64,000 bases of DNA from Paenibacillus sp. JNUCC-31 (GTDB lineage: Bacteria > Bacillota > Bacilli > Paenibacillales > Paenibacillaceae), in the NCBI RefSeq assembly GCF_014844075.1, contig NZ_CP062165.1:6448001-6512000 (forward strand), read 5' to 3'. The notes under the pieces were generated by a model, which saw only the letters and a program-made list of their open reading frames with translations, was not told where the DNA came from and searched no databases. Of the stretch, positions 51,625-61,256 are shown piece after piece. The translations under genes were made by a program, and so were the position numbers. How positions within the stretch are numbered: the first letter of the stretch is position 1; every line of letters starts with the position of its first letter.

Positions 51625-52644
51625 ATGTCGGATATTGAATCCTATCTGCAAAAGCAGACAAGCCCGCGTGGACGCTCCGCGTATCAAAAGGGTCAATCCC
51701 TTGAGCAATGGCGCAGCCAGTTGCGAACACGGATTAAAGAGCGGCTGGGCGGTTTCCCAAGTGTAGCGGCCGAGCTAAATCCCGTATTGCTCGAACGCTT
51801 CTCATGTGACGGCTACATCCGGGAGCGGGTTGAAATTACGACGTATGCGGGATTGCGCATGCCCATTTATGTTTTGATCCCTAATGAAGTAAGCGTTACC
51901 AATGAGCTGCGACCAGCTATTGTAGCCTGTCATGGACACGGGTACGGCAGCCGGGAGATATCCGGTATGGAGCCCGACGGTTCACCGCGCAGGGGAGAAC
52001 CCGGCTTGCATAAAGACTTCGCGGTCGCCCTTGTACAGCGTGGATATGTGGTTGCAGCTCCTGAATTACTTGGATTTGGTGACCGAAGATTGCAGGAAGA
52101 TCGGGATGCACCCCCTGGCACAAGCTCCTGTACCAAAATTGCCGCCCATCTGCTCATGACAGGACAGACCCTTGCCGGACATCGAATCTATGAGACGATT
52201 CGTGTGATGGATTACGTAATCACTCGTCCCGAAGCTGATCCGTCGCGTATCGGCAGCATGGGCATTTCGGGTGGCGGGCTGGTGACGGCATTCACTGCTG
52301 CGCTGGATGAACGGTGTCGTGCGGCTGTGGTGAGTGGCTATGCAAGTACGTTCCATGGCAGCATACTGGATCGGAATCATTGTCTGGACAATTATATCCC
52401 GGGTATTCTTCGGGAAGCGGAGCTGCCGGATATCATCGGACTGATTGCACCTAGGCCACTATTGATTGAAGCGGGAAGTGAAGATCAGGTCTTTCCGCTA
52501 CAAACTGCCAAAGAGGCGTTTGCACGACTGACAGAAATCTATGAAGAGGCGGGAGCACGGGGATCGCTGGATGCGGACTTTTTTATCGGTGCACATGAGA
52601 TCAGCGGAGCAAAGGCCTATGATTGGCTTAAGAACGTTCTGTAG
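51625..52644 (+). CDS. Acetyl-xylan-esterase/dienelactone-type alpha/beta hydrolase
   Basis: This 339-residue serine esterase has the oxyanion segment IVACHGHGYGS, the nucleophile elbow GSMGISGGGLVT (G-I-S-G-G), the Asp in LLIEAGSEDQVFP and the His in FFIGAHEISGAKA. The N-terminal helical part and the conserved GFGDRRLQEDR segment fit the abhydrolase_7/acetyl xylan esterase-related family of Bacillales. There is no signal peptide, so substrates are presumably imported esters. GGAGGGAGG precedes ATG 51625. It lies upstream of a secreted CE12 esterase in the same direction, but a gap of about 140 bases separates them. Confidence 0.85.
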   Translation: MSDIESYLQKQTSPRGRSAYQKGQSLEQWRSQLRTRIKERLGGFPSVAAELNPVLLERFSCDGYIRERVEITTYAGLRMPIYVLIPNEVSVTNELRPAIVACHGHGYGSREISGMEPDGSPRRGEPGLHKDFAVALVQRGYVVAAPELLGFGDRRLQEDRDAPPGTSSCTKIAAHLLMTGQTLAGHRIYETIRVMDYVITRPEADPSRIGSMGISGGGLVTAFTAALDERCRAAVVSGYASTFHGSILDRNHCLDNYIPGILREAELPDIIGLIAPRPLLIEAGSEDQVFPLQTAKEAFARLTEIYEEAGARGSLDADFFIGAHEISGAKAYDWLKNVL

Positions 52645-52785
52645 GTACGATTTGACATACTGAGAGGCTTAGGATATGAAAATCTGCAAGGGAATATAAG
52701 CGGGTTGCATCATTTCATTCGGATTGTTGTTTGCATACATGCACCATGTTTGGTCAAATCAATGGAATGAAAGGAGTGTTTAGTT

Positions 52786-53958
52786 ATGAAATGGTCAAAG
52801 TCCGTGCGATATTTGCTCTGTCTCATTTTGTTCACAAGCCTGATTGGAGGTGCTCTGGCAGCTAATGGCGGACCAGTCGCCGAAGCTGCAGCAAATGAGT
52901 ACAAATTTGATTTTGGTGCGGGTGCAGTTCAGAGCGGTTACACAGGTGTTCAGGCAACGGATGCCTATACTTCAGCGAAAGGCTATGGATTCAATACACC
53001 TGCCAATATGCGTAATGTAACGGCCTCTGGAACGGGCGTTGCAAGCGATGCCGTACAATTTGTGGCCTTTGGCACGAAGAGCACAAATACGTTTAATGTG
53101 GACTTGTCCAACGGTCTCTATGAAGTCAAAGTGGTCCTGGGCAATACAGCCAGATCCAGTGTGGCAGCAGAGGGCGTATACCAGATTATCAATATGACAG
53201 GTAACGCGGCTACGGATCAGTTTCAAATTCCGGTAACGGATGGGCAGTTAAATCTACTGGTTACGGAAGGTAAGGCAGGCACTGCATTTACACTTAGCGC
53301 ACTTGAAATCCGGAAAATATCGAATCAGACGGTGACGAACCGTACAATCTATATTGGCGGCGATTCGACGGTCTGCAATTATTATCCGCTCAGCAGCAGT
53401 GTACAGGGTGGATGGGGGCAGCTGCTTCCTTCCTACGTGAATACCAGTACATTTCAGGTACGCAATATGGCCTCAAGCGGTCAAATTGCAAGAGGCTTCC
53501 GTGATGATGGTCAGATGGAAGCGATTTTGAAGTATATTAAGCCAGGGGATTATTTTATTTTGCAATTAGGGATTAATGATACGAATGCCAAGAACAATAC
53601 AACCGAAGCGGAGTTCAAGGAGATCATGCGTGATATGGTCCGTCAAGCCAAAAATAAAGGAGCCACCGTGATTCTGTCGACGCCTCAGGGCCGGGCAACC
53701 GATTTCAATTCAGCGAATGTACACTCGGCGGAGAATCGCTGGTACAATGCATCCACACGCGCGTTGGCTCAGGAAGAGGGAGTGACGCTGGTAGAACTGA
53801 ACAAACTCAGTTCGGCCTATTTCACTTCCATTGGGCCGGCTGCAACACTGGCGTTGTACATGACAGGAGACACGCTGCATCCGAATCGGGATGGTGCTGT
53901 CCAGCTTGCACGAATCGTTGCTGCGGATCTGAGAAGACAGGGATTGGATGGATTCTGA
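52786..53958 (+). CDS. Secreted rhamnogalacturonan acetylesterase-like GDSL (CE12) hydrolase
   Basis: This 390-residue protein has a Sec signal peptide with cleavage probably after GGALA or PVAEAAA. An N-terminal beta-rich carbohydrate-binding-like domain (about 35-180, YKFDFGAG start, FNVDLSNGLYEVKVVLGN) is followed by an SGNH esterase domain. Block I is IYIGGDSTVCNYY (Ser), block III is LQLGINDTN (Asn) and block V is GDTLHPNRDGA (Asp-x-x-His). This matches YesT/RhgT-type enzymes that deacetylate pectin rhamnogalacturonan. GGAGTG precedes ATG 52786. It is followed by a terminator shared with the mrp operon. Confidence 0.9.
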   Translation: MKWSKSVRYLLCLILFTSLIGGALAANGGPVAEAAANEYKFDFGAGAVQSGYTGVQATDAYTSAKGYGFNTPANMRNVTASGTGVASDAVQFVAFGTKSTNTFNVDLSNGLYEVKVVLGNTARSSVAAEGVYQIINMTGNAATDQFQIPVTDGQLNLLVTEGKAGTAFTLSALEIRKISNQTVTNRTIYIGGDSTVCNYYPLSSSVQGGWGQLLPSYVNTSTFQVRNMASSGQIARGFRDDGQMEAILKYIKPGDYFILQLGINDTNAKNNTTEAEFKEIMRDMVRQAKNKGATVILSTPQGRATDFNSANVHSAENRWYNASTRALAQEEGVTLVELNKLSSAYFTSIGPAATLALYMTGDTLHPNRDGAVQLARIVAADLRRQGLDGF

Positions 53959-54032
53959 TCCGGTTAAAATAGAGCGTATCTCCACTTCTTCTCGAAGCAA
54001 GATTGGACGGAGACAAATCGTAAAAACCAAAG

Positions 54033-54079
54033 AATACCCCTGGGACGGCCACGTAATGGCGGCGTATCCCGGGGGTATT
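54033..54079. terminator. Terminator between the esterase and the mrp operon
   Basis: AATACCCC-GGGA pairs with TCCC-GGGGTATT around a 20-base loop. It stands between convergent genes and can serve both strands. Confidence 0.8.
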
Positions 54080-54097
54080 TAATGATGGACCAAGTGA

Positions 54098-54490
54098 CTA
54101 CTCCATCATGTCCTTGGCCTCATGGTTGACCTTTTTACCTTTCAGCAGCGGTTCAAGTTCATCCTGGACACTCTGTTCCCACAGGGGGACGTCTGTGCGA
54201 TAGGCTGCCCGTCCGTTCAGGTGCCCGGCAACCGGTGCCGTGATAAAGACAAACACAATGCCAAGCAGTACCCGAGCGCTGATATAGTTGTCGTAATACC
54301 AGAAGAAGAGAAACGTTCCGCTTAGCACACACATTACACCGAGCGTAGTACTTTTGGTAGCGGCATGTGCACGCAAATATACATCTGGCAGTCGAATCAG
54401 CCCAAACGCACTGAATGCGCTCAGTAGTGCTCCCAGCAGGACAATGAGTCCGATGACAATGCCGGCGGTTCCATCAACGATCTCCTTCAT
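54098..54490 (-). CDS. mrpG: Na+/H+ antiporter subunit MrpG
   Basis: This 130-residue three-helix subunit of the Mrp complex belongs to the MnhG/PhaG family, with [33 protein letters not shown] (key parts [14 protein letters not shown]) and a second helix pair. The soluble tail is rich in charges. It begins inside mrpF (ATG 54490, 16-base overlap) and is the last gene of the operon, before a terminator. GGGGCGG in mrpF is a plausible ribosome binding site. Confidence 0.92.
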   Translation of the reverse strand: [130 protein letters not shown]

Positions 54491-54758
54491 TTTTGAATAC
54501 CGCCCCTCGTTCAATGTATCTTGCGAATGCAACTGTACTTAGAAAAGCGAGAATGCCGATCAGCAGAATAATATCCAGATAAGCTTGTGTATGAAGCATC
54601 ATGGATAGCACAGCAACAATGGCAATCACATTAATACCTATCGTATCCAATGCCGTTATTCGATCCGCCATGGAGGGGCCCCGCAGCACTCGATACAGAC
54701 AACCCAGGATCGCCAGGGACAGAATTAGCAAGGAAATGAATAACAGTGAGGATAACAT
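54474..54758 (-). CDS. mrpF: Na+/H+ antiporter subunit MrpF
   Basis: This 94-residue, three-helix subunit has the family core VLRGPSMADRITALDTIG (R-G-P-x3-D-R-x3-D) between helices 1 and 2 and QAYLDIILLIGILAFLSTVAFARY at the end. It overlaps mrpE by the ATGA-type junction at 54758 and mrpG by 16 bases, so translation is tightly coupled. MrpF is needed for assembly of the seven-subunit complex. Confidence 0.92.
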   Translation of the reverse strand: MLSSLLFISLLILSLAILGCLYRVLRGPSMADRITALDTIGINVIAIVAVLSMMLHTQAYLDIILLIGILAFLSTVAFARYIERGAVFKNEGDR

Positions 54759-55234
54759 TACCGCGTCACCTCCATAATGGCTTTTTCGAACGTATTTTTG
54801 ATATCATCACTCATTTTCTGTTCGTCTTTGATATCCAGCGCGTGTATATACAATTTGCGTTGATTACCCGAAACTTCAAGTGGCAGGGAACCTGGTGTGA
54901 GTGAGATCATCAGACAGAGGAGTGTTACTTCCCAGTCAGAGGACAGCTGTGTCTGATAGGAAAATATGCCTGGACGAATATCAAGCTTGGGCTTCACAAT
55001 CTGGCGAATAACCTCAATACTGGCCCGCACCAGTTCCTTGAGCAGCAAGGCAATCAACTTGATGATCGCCCAGACACGGACGATGTAAAAACGTTCTGGA
55101 AAGAATCGCCGCATGCCTCCGATCAACAGCAGTCCCAGTAGATAACCTGTTATAAAGCCAACGCCATTCCACGCATTATTCAGAAACATCCATACAAAGG
55201 CAATGATAAGATTAAGCACAATCTGAAAAGCCAT
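54758..55234 (-). CDS. mrpE: Na+/H+ antiporter subunit MrpE
   Basis: This 158-residue subunit has two N-terminal helices and a C-terminal soluble domain. The family segments are GFITGYLLGLLLIGG, RPGIFSYQTQL and LTPGSLPLEVSGNQRKLYIHALD. The protein is required for full antiport but is not a channel component homologous to complex I. It lies six bases after mrpD and overlaps mrpF. Confidence 0.92.
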   Translation of the reverse strand: MAFQIVLNLIIAFVWMFLNNAWNGVGFITGYLLGLLLIGGMRRFFPERFYIVRVWAIIKLIALLLKELVRASIEVIRQIVKPKLDIRPGIFSYQTQLSSDWEVTLLCLMISLTPGSLPLEVSGNQRKLYIHALDIKDEQKMSDDIKNTFEKAIMEVTR

Positions 55235-55240
55235 ACGTAT

Positions 55241-56719
55241 CTACTCCTTCAATACTGCATCAATGTAAAGATTGGGATGCAGCAGAATGTCGCCTGCGCG
55301 GGAGGTCAGTTGGAACATGCCCTCAGCCCCCACACCCATCACGATGATGAACACAAACAGAATTCCCGCAGGGATGAGCAGACCGTTCACGGCATAGGGT
55401 CTTCTCACTGTGCCTGCTGGTGGTTCACCCCAGAATGCTTGAATGAAGATGCGCAGAACCGAATATAACATCAGCAGGCTGGACAGGACGGCAATGCCCG
55501 TCAGACCATACAACCCTGCCTGAAACCCGCCTTCGAACAGCAGCAATTTCCCAGGAAATCCACTGAATGGGGGGATACCGGCCAAGGCAAGTGCGCTAAT
55601 GAAGAACATCCAGCCGAGCAGTGGATAGCGATGGATCAGCCCGCCCATATTGTCAAGTTTGGAGGTTCCTGCGACCGCGATCAGAGCACCCCCGAGCAGG
55701 AAGAGCAGTGTTTTGATCAACATATCATGCAGCATGTAGAAGAGTAGACCTTCCAGTGACGGACGGCTGGCAGCAGCCATGCCGAAGGCTACAAATCCCA
55801 CTCCCGCGATAACGTTGTAGATGAGAATTTTATTAACGTCACGATAGGACATGGCCCCGATTACCCCGAGTACCATAGTCGCTCCAGCCATCCAGCCGAT
55901 TAGTGCATGGAAGAAATCCGGATCATGATAGAAGATCAGTGTGAATGTTCGCACAATAGCGTACAGGCCAACTTTGGTCAGCAAACCAGCGAATAGGGCG
56001 GTGACCACTGCCGGAGGGGCCGCGTAAGAGCCGGATAACCAGAAGAAAAGGAACAATCCGGCCTTGATGCTGAACACGATCAGGAAGAGGACGGCGATCA
56101 GGGTGATGACTCCACTCTGTCCGACTTCAGCGATCCGATTGGACAAGTCGGCCATGTTTAGAGTGCCGGTAATCGAGTAAAGAAAGCCAATAGAGGCTAC
56201 AAACAGTGCAGAAGAGACAATGTTAATCAATACATATTTAATCGTTTCCCGCAGTTGTCTCTCCGTACCTCCCAGTACAATCAGCGCATAAGAAGAGATG
56301 AGCATCAATTCAAAGCAGACAAACAGGTTAAACAGGTCCCCTGTAAGAAACGAACCATTTACACCCGCAATCAGAAAATGAAAGAACGGGTAAAAATGAT
56401 GCTCTTCCCGCTCCCTGTTTACGCTTCGGAAGGCGTAGAGCAGGCAGGCCAGCGCGATGATGGATGCAGCCACTACGAGCAAGGCCGATACCATATCGGC
56501 AACAAGCACAATGCCGTAGGGAGGTGCCCAACCTCCCATGTTAAGCGTCTGAATCCCCGACTGTGCCACTTGGGTAATCAGTACGGTTGAAGCCGCTGCT
56601 GTTAGCAAAAGGCCAATAACGCTCACCATTCGTTGAATATCTGTCCGTCGAAAGAACAGGAGAGCAATAACTCCGGTAATCAGTGGCAGCAGAATGGGCA
56701 ACACAACGAGATTATTCAT
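55241..56719 (-). CDS. mrpD: Na+/H+ antiporter subunit MrpD
   Basis: This 492-residue, NuoM/NuoN-like subunit has about 14 helices. It keeps the proton-channel features: a Glu in LFNLFVCFELMLISSY and Lys residues in IKAGLFLFFWLSGSYAAPP and KVGLYAIVR. The AAPPAVVTALFAGLLTKVG helix is diagnostic. ATG 56719 is used because TTAGGAGG stands just upstream, while the longer reading from 56749 is inside mrpC. It overlaps mrpC by 8 bases. Confidence 0.94.
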   Translation of the reverse strand: MNNLVVLPILLPLITGVIALLFFRRTDIQRMVSVIGLLLTAAASTVLITQVAQSGIQTLNMGGWAPPYGIVLVADMVSALLVVAASIIALACLLYAFRSVNREREEHHFYPFFHFLIAGVNGSFLTGDLFNLFVCFELMLISSYALIVLGGTERQLRETIKYVLINIVSSALFVASIGFLYSITGTLNMADLSNRIAEVGQSGVITLIAVLFLIVFSIKAGLFLFFWLSGSYAAPPAVVTALFAGLLTKVGLYAIVRTFTLIFYHDPDFFHALIGWMAGATMVLGVIGAMSYRDVNKILIYNVIAGVGFVAFGMAAASRPSLEGLLFYMLHDMLIKTLLFLLGGALIAVAGTSKLDNMGGLIHRYPLLGWMFFISALALAGIPPFSGFPGKLLLFEGGFQAGLYGLTGIAVLSSLLMLYSVLRIFIQAFWGEPPAGTVRRPYAVNGLLIPAGILFVFIIVMGVGAEGMFQLTSRAGDILLHPNLYIDAVLKE

Positions 56720-57050
56720 ATGGGCGCCTCCTAACCTCTTCCATATCATCTGTTTTCAGCTTCAGATAGGAACGATAGGAGAGAACAAAGAAGAAAGCAG
56801 TTAATCCAAAATTGATGACGATGGACGTTAATATCAGCGCTTGGGGAAGCGGGTCGACATATCGCTCGGCCTGCTCCCCAAGCAGTGGTGGTGCACCTGT
56901 TTTGAGACGAGACATCGTGATCAGCAGCAGATGCACCCCATGAGTGAGTATGGACATGCCGAGCACGATCCGGAGCAGGCTCCGCGATAAGATTAAAAAG
57001 ACGGCGACCGCAAACAATATGCCAACAGCCACGCACATCAATATTTCCAT
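56712..57050 (-). CDS. mrpC: Na+/H+ antiporter subunit MrpC
   Basis: This 112-residue, NuoK-like three-helix subunit carries VLGMSILTHGVHLLLITMSRL and the DPLPQALILTSIVINFGLTAFF segment that defines MrpC/MnhC. Its ATG (57050) overlaps the end of the mrpAB gene, so translation is coupled. It is slightly longer than a typical NuoK. Confidence 0.93.
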   Translation of the reverse strand: MEILMCVAVGILFAVAVFLILSRSLLRIVLGMSILTHGVHLLLITMSRLKTGAPPLLGEQAERYVDPLPQALILTSIVINFGLTAFFFVLSYRSYLKLKTDDMEEVRRRPYE

Positions 57051-57051
57051 A

Positions 57052-60009
57052 TCAGCGATCCTCCCCGATCTGTAGAATGATATTCATGGTGACTCCCAGG
57101 ACAGCCAAATACACGCCCAGGTCAAACAGCATCGCGGTTGCCAGCTCTGTTTTTCCAAGTACAGGAAGTTCGAAGTAACCAAAGGTTTGACTCAGGAAGG
57201 GTACACCGAACAAAAAGGAGCCCGCTCCGGTTAACAAGGCAATGCCCAGTCCGATGGCTGTCAGGGTTCGGAAATCAATAGGTAATGCTTTGCGTACGGT
57301 ATCTGTACTGAACGCCAGTGCAATTAGAACCAGTCCGGCAGCCGTTACGAGACCGCCGATAAATCCCCCACCCGGATTATGGTGTCCAGCAAAGAATAGA
57401 TGTAGGGCAAAGGTCAAGATGATAAAGACGACAACTTTGGTCGTCGTTTGCAACAACACATCGTTGCTTTGGAGGGGTACGGTATCCCAGGTTGAAGAAC
57501 TGCGTTCCCGGTTGCCGTACTTTTTCGTATTGTCTGCTTCGTCATCCGACCCAGGATCCTGATCTTCAGTCTGTTCTTTCTTGCGGAATTTCAGTCTGGC
57601 GCCTAGGTCCCTTGCTTCGAGATTCAGATTAATCATGGAGTAGATGGACAAGGAAGCTACCCCAAGTACCATTATCTCCAGTAAGGTGTCGAAACCACGG
57701 AAGTCCACCAGCAGTACATTAACGACATTTTTGCCGCCAGCCAGATGGTAGCTTTCCTGAATGAAAAAGTCGGAAATGCTCTCCAGTGATGCGGTTCCAC
57801 TCGCGGCTAATGCAACAAAAGTCATAACCACTCCGACAGCAATGGCAACAACCATATTCACAGTGAGATACCGTTGGCTTGATCTGCCTCGTTGCAGCTC
57901 AGGCAGGTGGTAGAAGCAGAGCAGGAACAAGGCAACCGATACCGTTTCGACAATCATTTGGGTCAATGCCAAATCCGGGGCTCTGAACAGAACGAATAAC
58001 AACGTGACGAGATAACCAACTGCGCCTGTCATAATGACTGCAGATAGCCTGTTCTTGGCAAATGGGATCGAAATCGCTGCCGCGATCAGCGCGACAAGCA
58101 GCACTGCCTCATAGAATGAAAAGGGGGCATTACCCTTGAAATTCCAGGTGATATTTTCCCCTGAGCGGAAAAAGGCATAGACCAGCAATGCAACGGTGAA
58201 CGAGAAAATGTATACCAGATAATTACGAACTGAACCGTTCATATAGGCTTCGGTCCATTTGCGTGCATAATGCTGAAGATTATCCAGCACGACGTGGTAC
58301 ATATTGTTTATCGTCAGCCCTTGTGGGTAGTGTTCATATATATTTTTCCAGCGGGGCAGCAATTTGTATAAGGTTACCCCCAAGGCCATTACACCGACGG
58401 TCATGATCAATTCCGGTGTGATGCCATGCCATAACGAGAAATGAACATCAAAGTGCTCATTTCCGCTTAGCAGAGAAGGAAGCACTCCTGCCATCGCCGG
58501 TTCAATTAATGATCCAGCCAGCAGATTCGGGAATAGCCCGAATGTAATCACGAGTATGCCGAGAATGACTGGAGGAATCAGCATGCCAACAGGAGCTTCA
58601 TGGAGCTTCTCGGCAGGAATCTCACTGCGAGTGTGACCGAGGAACGTTTTGAACACAATAATGAGCGCATAGATCAGAGTGAATACACTTGCGAGCCAGG
58701 CGAACACAGGCAAGAGTACACTCCATGACCCGAGTCCAAAGATACGGAAGTGTGTCACTTCCACCATGGCCTGGAAGAACAGTTCCTTGCTCAGAAATCC
58801 GTTAAACGGCGGAATTCCGGCCATGGCGAGTGCTCCGACGAGTGCTACCGTAAAGGTCACAGGCATAAATGAAGCAAGTCCGCCGAGTTTCCTTATATCC
58901 CGCGTACCTGTCTCATGATCCACAATACCAACGACCATAAACAAAGCGGCCTTGAAGGTAGCGTGGTTGAACAGATGAAGCAGAGCTGCCGTAATGGCAA
59001 CGGTGTACATCGCGGAGGATTCGCCATATCCGAAATAGAGGGCTGCTGAGCCAACGCCGAGCAGAGACATGATTAGACCAAGCTGTGAGATGGTAGAATA
59101 GGCCAGAATGGCCTTAAGATCATTTTTTTTCACGGCAAGGAAAGATCCATAACAAAGGGTGAACAGCCCAACCCCGGTGACGAGCCAGAACCATACTCCC
59201 TGTCCACCAAAGATCGGTGTGAACCGGGCTATGACATACAGTCCTGCCTTGACCATCGTAGCCGAATGCAGATAGGCGCTGACGGGCGTGGGGGCTTCCA
59301 TCGCGTCTGGCAGCCAGATGTGGAACGGGAACTGTGCCGATTTGGTAAAAGCACCGACCAGAATGAGCACAAGAGCAGGCAAGAAGAGTGCACTTTCCTG
59401 AATCTGTCCCCATTCTGTAATCGTTGCGCGGATGCTGAACGTACCCGTCATGAGGTACATCAGCATGAACCCGGCAAGCATGGCAAAACCACCAAAAACA
59501 GTAATGAGGAACGACTTCTGTGCGCCCGAAGTGGACGCTTGGCGTTTGTAGTGAAAAGCGATCAAGAGAAAGGACGTAATACTGGTCAATTCCCAGAATC
59601 CATACAATACAATCATATTATCTGATAGCACCACGCCGAGCATGGCTCCCATAAACATCAACAGATACAGGTAGAAGCGATTCAAGGCTTCTTTGGTATC
59701 CATATAGAAAATGGAATAAAGGACCACCAAGGTTCCTATTCCCGTGATTAATAGTGTCAACAGCAGACTTAGACCATCCAGATATAGATTAAATCCAATG
59801 TCCAGTGAAGGAATCCATGGAATATATCCGGATACCGTATTCCGCTGGGACACGGCGGGTATGAGGCTCGCAAAATAGACAAATAACAGGGCCGGGACAA
59901 GCAAGACCGGCCATCCCATATGTATTTTACGGAAAAATTGATGCAGCATGGCAAGAATAATACCAGCGGCAAAAGGCAGAATCACAGCAACATGAAGCAG
60001 GCTCAACAT
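57052..60009 (-). CDS. mrpA: Na+/H+ antiporter subunit MrpA fused to MrpB
   Basis: This 985-residue protein starts at MLSLLHVAVILPFAAG. The first ~800 residues are MrpA: a NuoL-like core with WELTSITSFLLIAFHY (channel Glu), FPFHIWLPDAMEAPTPVSAYLHSATMVKAG (parts LPDAMEAPTPVSAYLHS) and a C-terminal extension of helices. After a hydrophilic spacer (KKEQTEDQDPGSDDEAD) comes a full MrpB domain: VVFIILTFALHLFFAGHHNPGGGFIGG (core GHHNPGGGFIGG) and a final ATAMLFDLGVYLAVLGVTM. In B. subtilis these are two genes. ATG 60009 follows GGGGGTG; readings from 60105 lack a ribosome binding site. It is the first gene of the operon and drives Na+/H+ exchange for pH and salt tolerance. Confidence 0.93.
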   Translation of the reverse strand: MLSLLHVAVILPFAAGIILAMLHQFFRKIHMGWPVLLVPALLFVYFASLIPAVSQRNTVSGYIPWIPSLDIGFNLYLDGLSLLLTLLITGIGTLVVLYSIFYMDTKEALNRFYLYLLMFMGAMLGVVLSDNMIVLYGFWELTSITSFLLIAFHYKRQASTSGAQKSFLITVFGGFAMLAGFMLMYLMTGTFSIRATITEWGQIQESALFLPALVLILVGAFTKSAQFPFHIWLPDAMEAPTPVSAYLHSATMVKAGLYVIARFTPIFGGQGVWFWLVTGVGLFTLCYGSFLAVKKNDLKAILAYSTISQLGLIMSLLGVGSAALYFGYGESSAMYTVAITAALLHLFNHATFKAALFMVVGIVDHETGTRDIRKLGGLASFMPVTFTVALVGALAMAGIPPFNGFLSKELFFQAMVEVTHFRIFGLGSWSVLLPVFAWLASVFTLIYALIIVFKTFLGHTRSEIPAEKLHEAPVGMLIPPVILGILVITFGLFPNLLAGSLIEPAMAGVLPSLLSGNEHFDVHFSLWHGITPELIMTVGVMALGVTLYKLLPRWKNIYEHYPQGLTINNMYHVVLDNLQHYARKWTEAYMNGSVRNYLVYIFSFTVALLVYAFFRSGENITWNFKGNAPFSFYEAVLLVALIAAAISIPFAKNRLSAVIMTGAVGYLVTLLFVLFRAPDLALTQMIVETVSVALFLLCFYHLPELQRGRSSQRYLTVNMVVAIAVGVVMTFVALAASGTASLESISDFFIQESYHLAGGKNVVNVLLVDFRGFDTLLEIMVLGVASLSIYSMINLNLEARDLGARLKFRKKEQTEDQDPGSDDEADNTKKYGNRERSSSTWDTVPLQSNDVLLQTTTKVVVFIILTFALHLFFAGHHNPGGGFIGGLVTAAGLVLIALAFSTDTVRKALPIDFRTLTAIGLGIALLTGAGSFLFGVPFLSQTFGYFELPVLGKTELATAMLFDLGVYLAVLGVTMNIILQIGEDR

Positions 60010-60644
60010 TACACCCCCAATGACTGAATTTCTAATGCTTTCTGTTATAACGAACAAGTCATCATTACCGATATGGCATGCTTGCTCTATATATTCATAA
60101 CCCAAGTATGTATATACAGAATCGTGACTATTCTTTGAATGGGAGAAACACGATGCCGATCATGTCCTCCTATTGCAGGACATATAGTTTGAACCAGCCG
60201 GGGTCCAACTGCTGCTGAATCAGCTTCACCATAGCTTTCCCACGTTCTCGTGGGTTAGATTCATGGCGAGGTGAAAACGTATCGGGAAGACCTGTGTAAC
60301 CGGAGGGGATTAAGGGTAAATTTATCGTAGATGTCCATGATGCAGTCCTGTGGATATGGACTCAAGAGGAGAAGTGCATGCTAATGCAGAAGATATAATA
60401 TAGCTTGAATTAACCGTTTATTATCGATTATGAGCGGTTGCCTATTGGTTGCAATATTGGCAGCGCGGAGATCCAGGTTACAGCTGCCACCCGAGTGAAA
60501 TGATGCACATATCTGATGAGGTGCTGTATGAATCGAAACGTGCGGGCAAAAATAGAATAACCTTCTATCACGAGATAAAGAACAACGATTGAAACCATAA
60601 CGGAATACGAATCGTGGATGTGGGTTCGTACAAGGAGAGATGAA

Positions 60645-61166
60645 ATGTCAGGAAAATACACAACCGTACCGTACGGTTACGAGCCGCCTGCGGCCACCCG
60701 TAAAGGCACGCTTACTTTTTATGATTCTTTCGAGCATGTGACCGATGAACAACTTGAACGTGCTGCTGCAACGGCGGATACACGTTCTTTCGTGCAACTT
60801 GTGCTATATCCATTGCATGAGAATACGGTTAAGCGAATGAGCCGGGATACCGTACAGGCTTATTACAAAAGAGAAGATCGTCTTCATGAGTGGCGGAGGG
60901 ATCATCCTGGGTCCCGAATAAGGGTGGAGTCATTAGAGGGCAAAAGGAAGAAATATACACCGATCGACTCAGCTTTGCGCCACATTACGGCGGAATACCC
61001 TTCCCCTCACTTTTTGTATATGACTTCCGAGATGGCGAATTTGTTCGCGTCGTTCGACTCCTTTAACGACTGGATTAAAGAATTGCGTCTGATTATTGAT
61101 GGACAGTCTGCACAGCTTCACCCGAAGCTGGAGCAAAATTCACATCGTTGGGAATGGGCAGAGTGA
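60645..61166 (+). CDS. Conserved cytosolic protein of unknown function
   Basis: This 173-residue protein without signal peptide or membrane helix has recognisable blocks LTFYDSFEHVTDEQLERA, SFVQLVLYPLHENTVKRMSR, AYYKREDRLHEW, LEGKRKKYTPIDSALRHI and YPSPHFLYMTSEMANLFASF. These resemble an unnamed Bacillales family annotated only as cytosolic protein; I cannot assign a reaction. The HENTVKR block recalls nucleotide-binding HxGH-type loops, but no complete motif is present. ATG 60645 is 6 bases after AAGGAGA; the reading from 60618 is less good. It is convergent with the GGDEF gene across a strong terminator. Upstream, 60010-60644 holds no convincing gene. Confidence 0.7.
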   Translation: MSGKYTTVPYGYEPPAATRKGTLTFYDSFEHVTDEQLERAAATADTRSFVQLVLYPLHENTVKRMSRDTVQAYYKREDRLHEWRRDHPGSRIRVESLEGKRKKYTPIDSALRHITAEYPSPHFLYMTSEMANLFASFDSFNDWIKELRLIIDGQSAQLHPKLEQNSHRWEWAE

Positions 61167-61198
61167 AAAATGGGAGTAAAGGATCCAAATCAAAAAAA

Positions 61199-61245
61199 GT
61201 AGTGCTGTGTAACCGGCTTCCCGGTGAGCAGCACTACTTTTTTTT
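61199..61245. terminator. Bidirectional terminator between convergent genes
   Basis: GTAGTGCTG pairs with CAGCACTAC around ACCGG-CTT-CCCGGT, with A7 on the left and T8 on the right. Confidence 0.92.
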
Positions 61246-61256
61246 GGGGGGGACGA

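Noticed and set aside
60100..60300. Sodium-sensing riboswitch before the mrp operon
   Set aside because: A small TGTCC/GGACA hairpin lies near 60165-60182, but I could not recognise the conserved core of a known Na+ riboswitch.
60428..60661. Minus-strand ORF (77 aa) upstream of the conserved cytosolic protein gene
   Set aside because: It overlaps the ribosome binding site and start of the plus-strand gene and has no ribosome binding site of its own; some hydrophobicity but no support.
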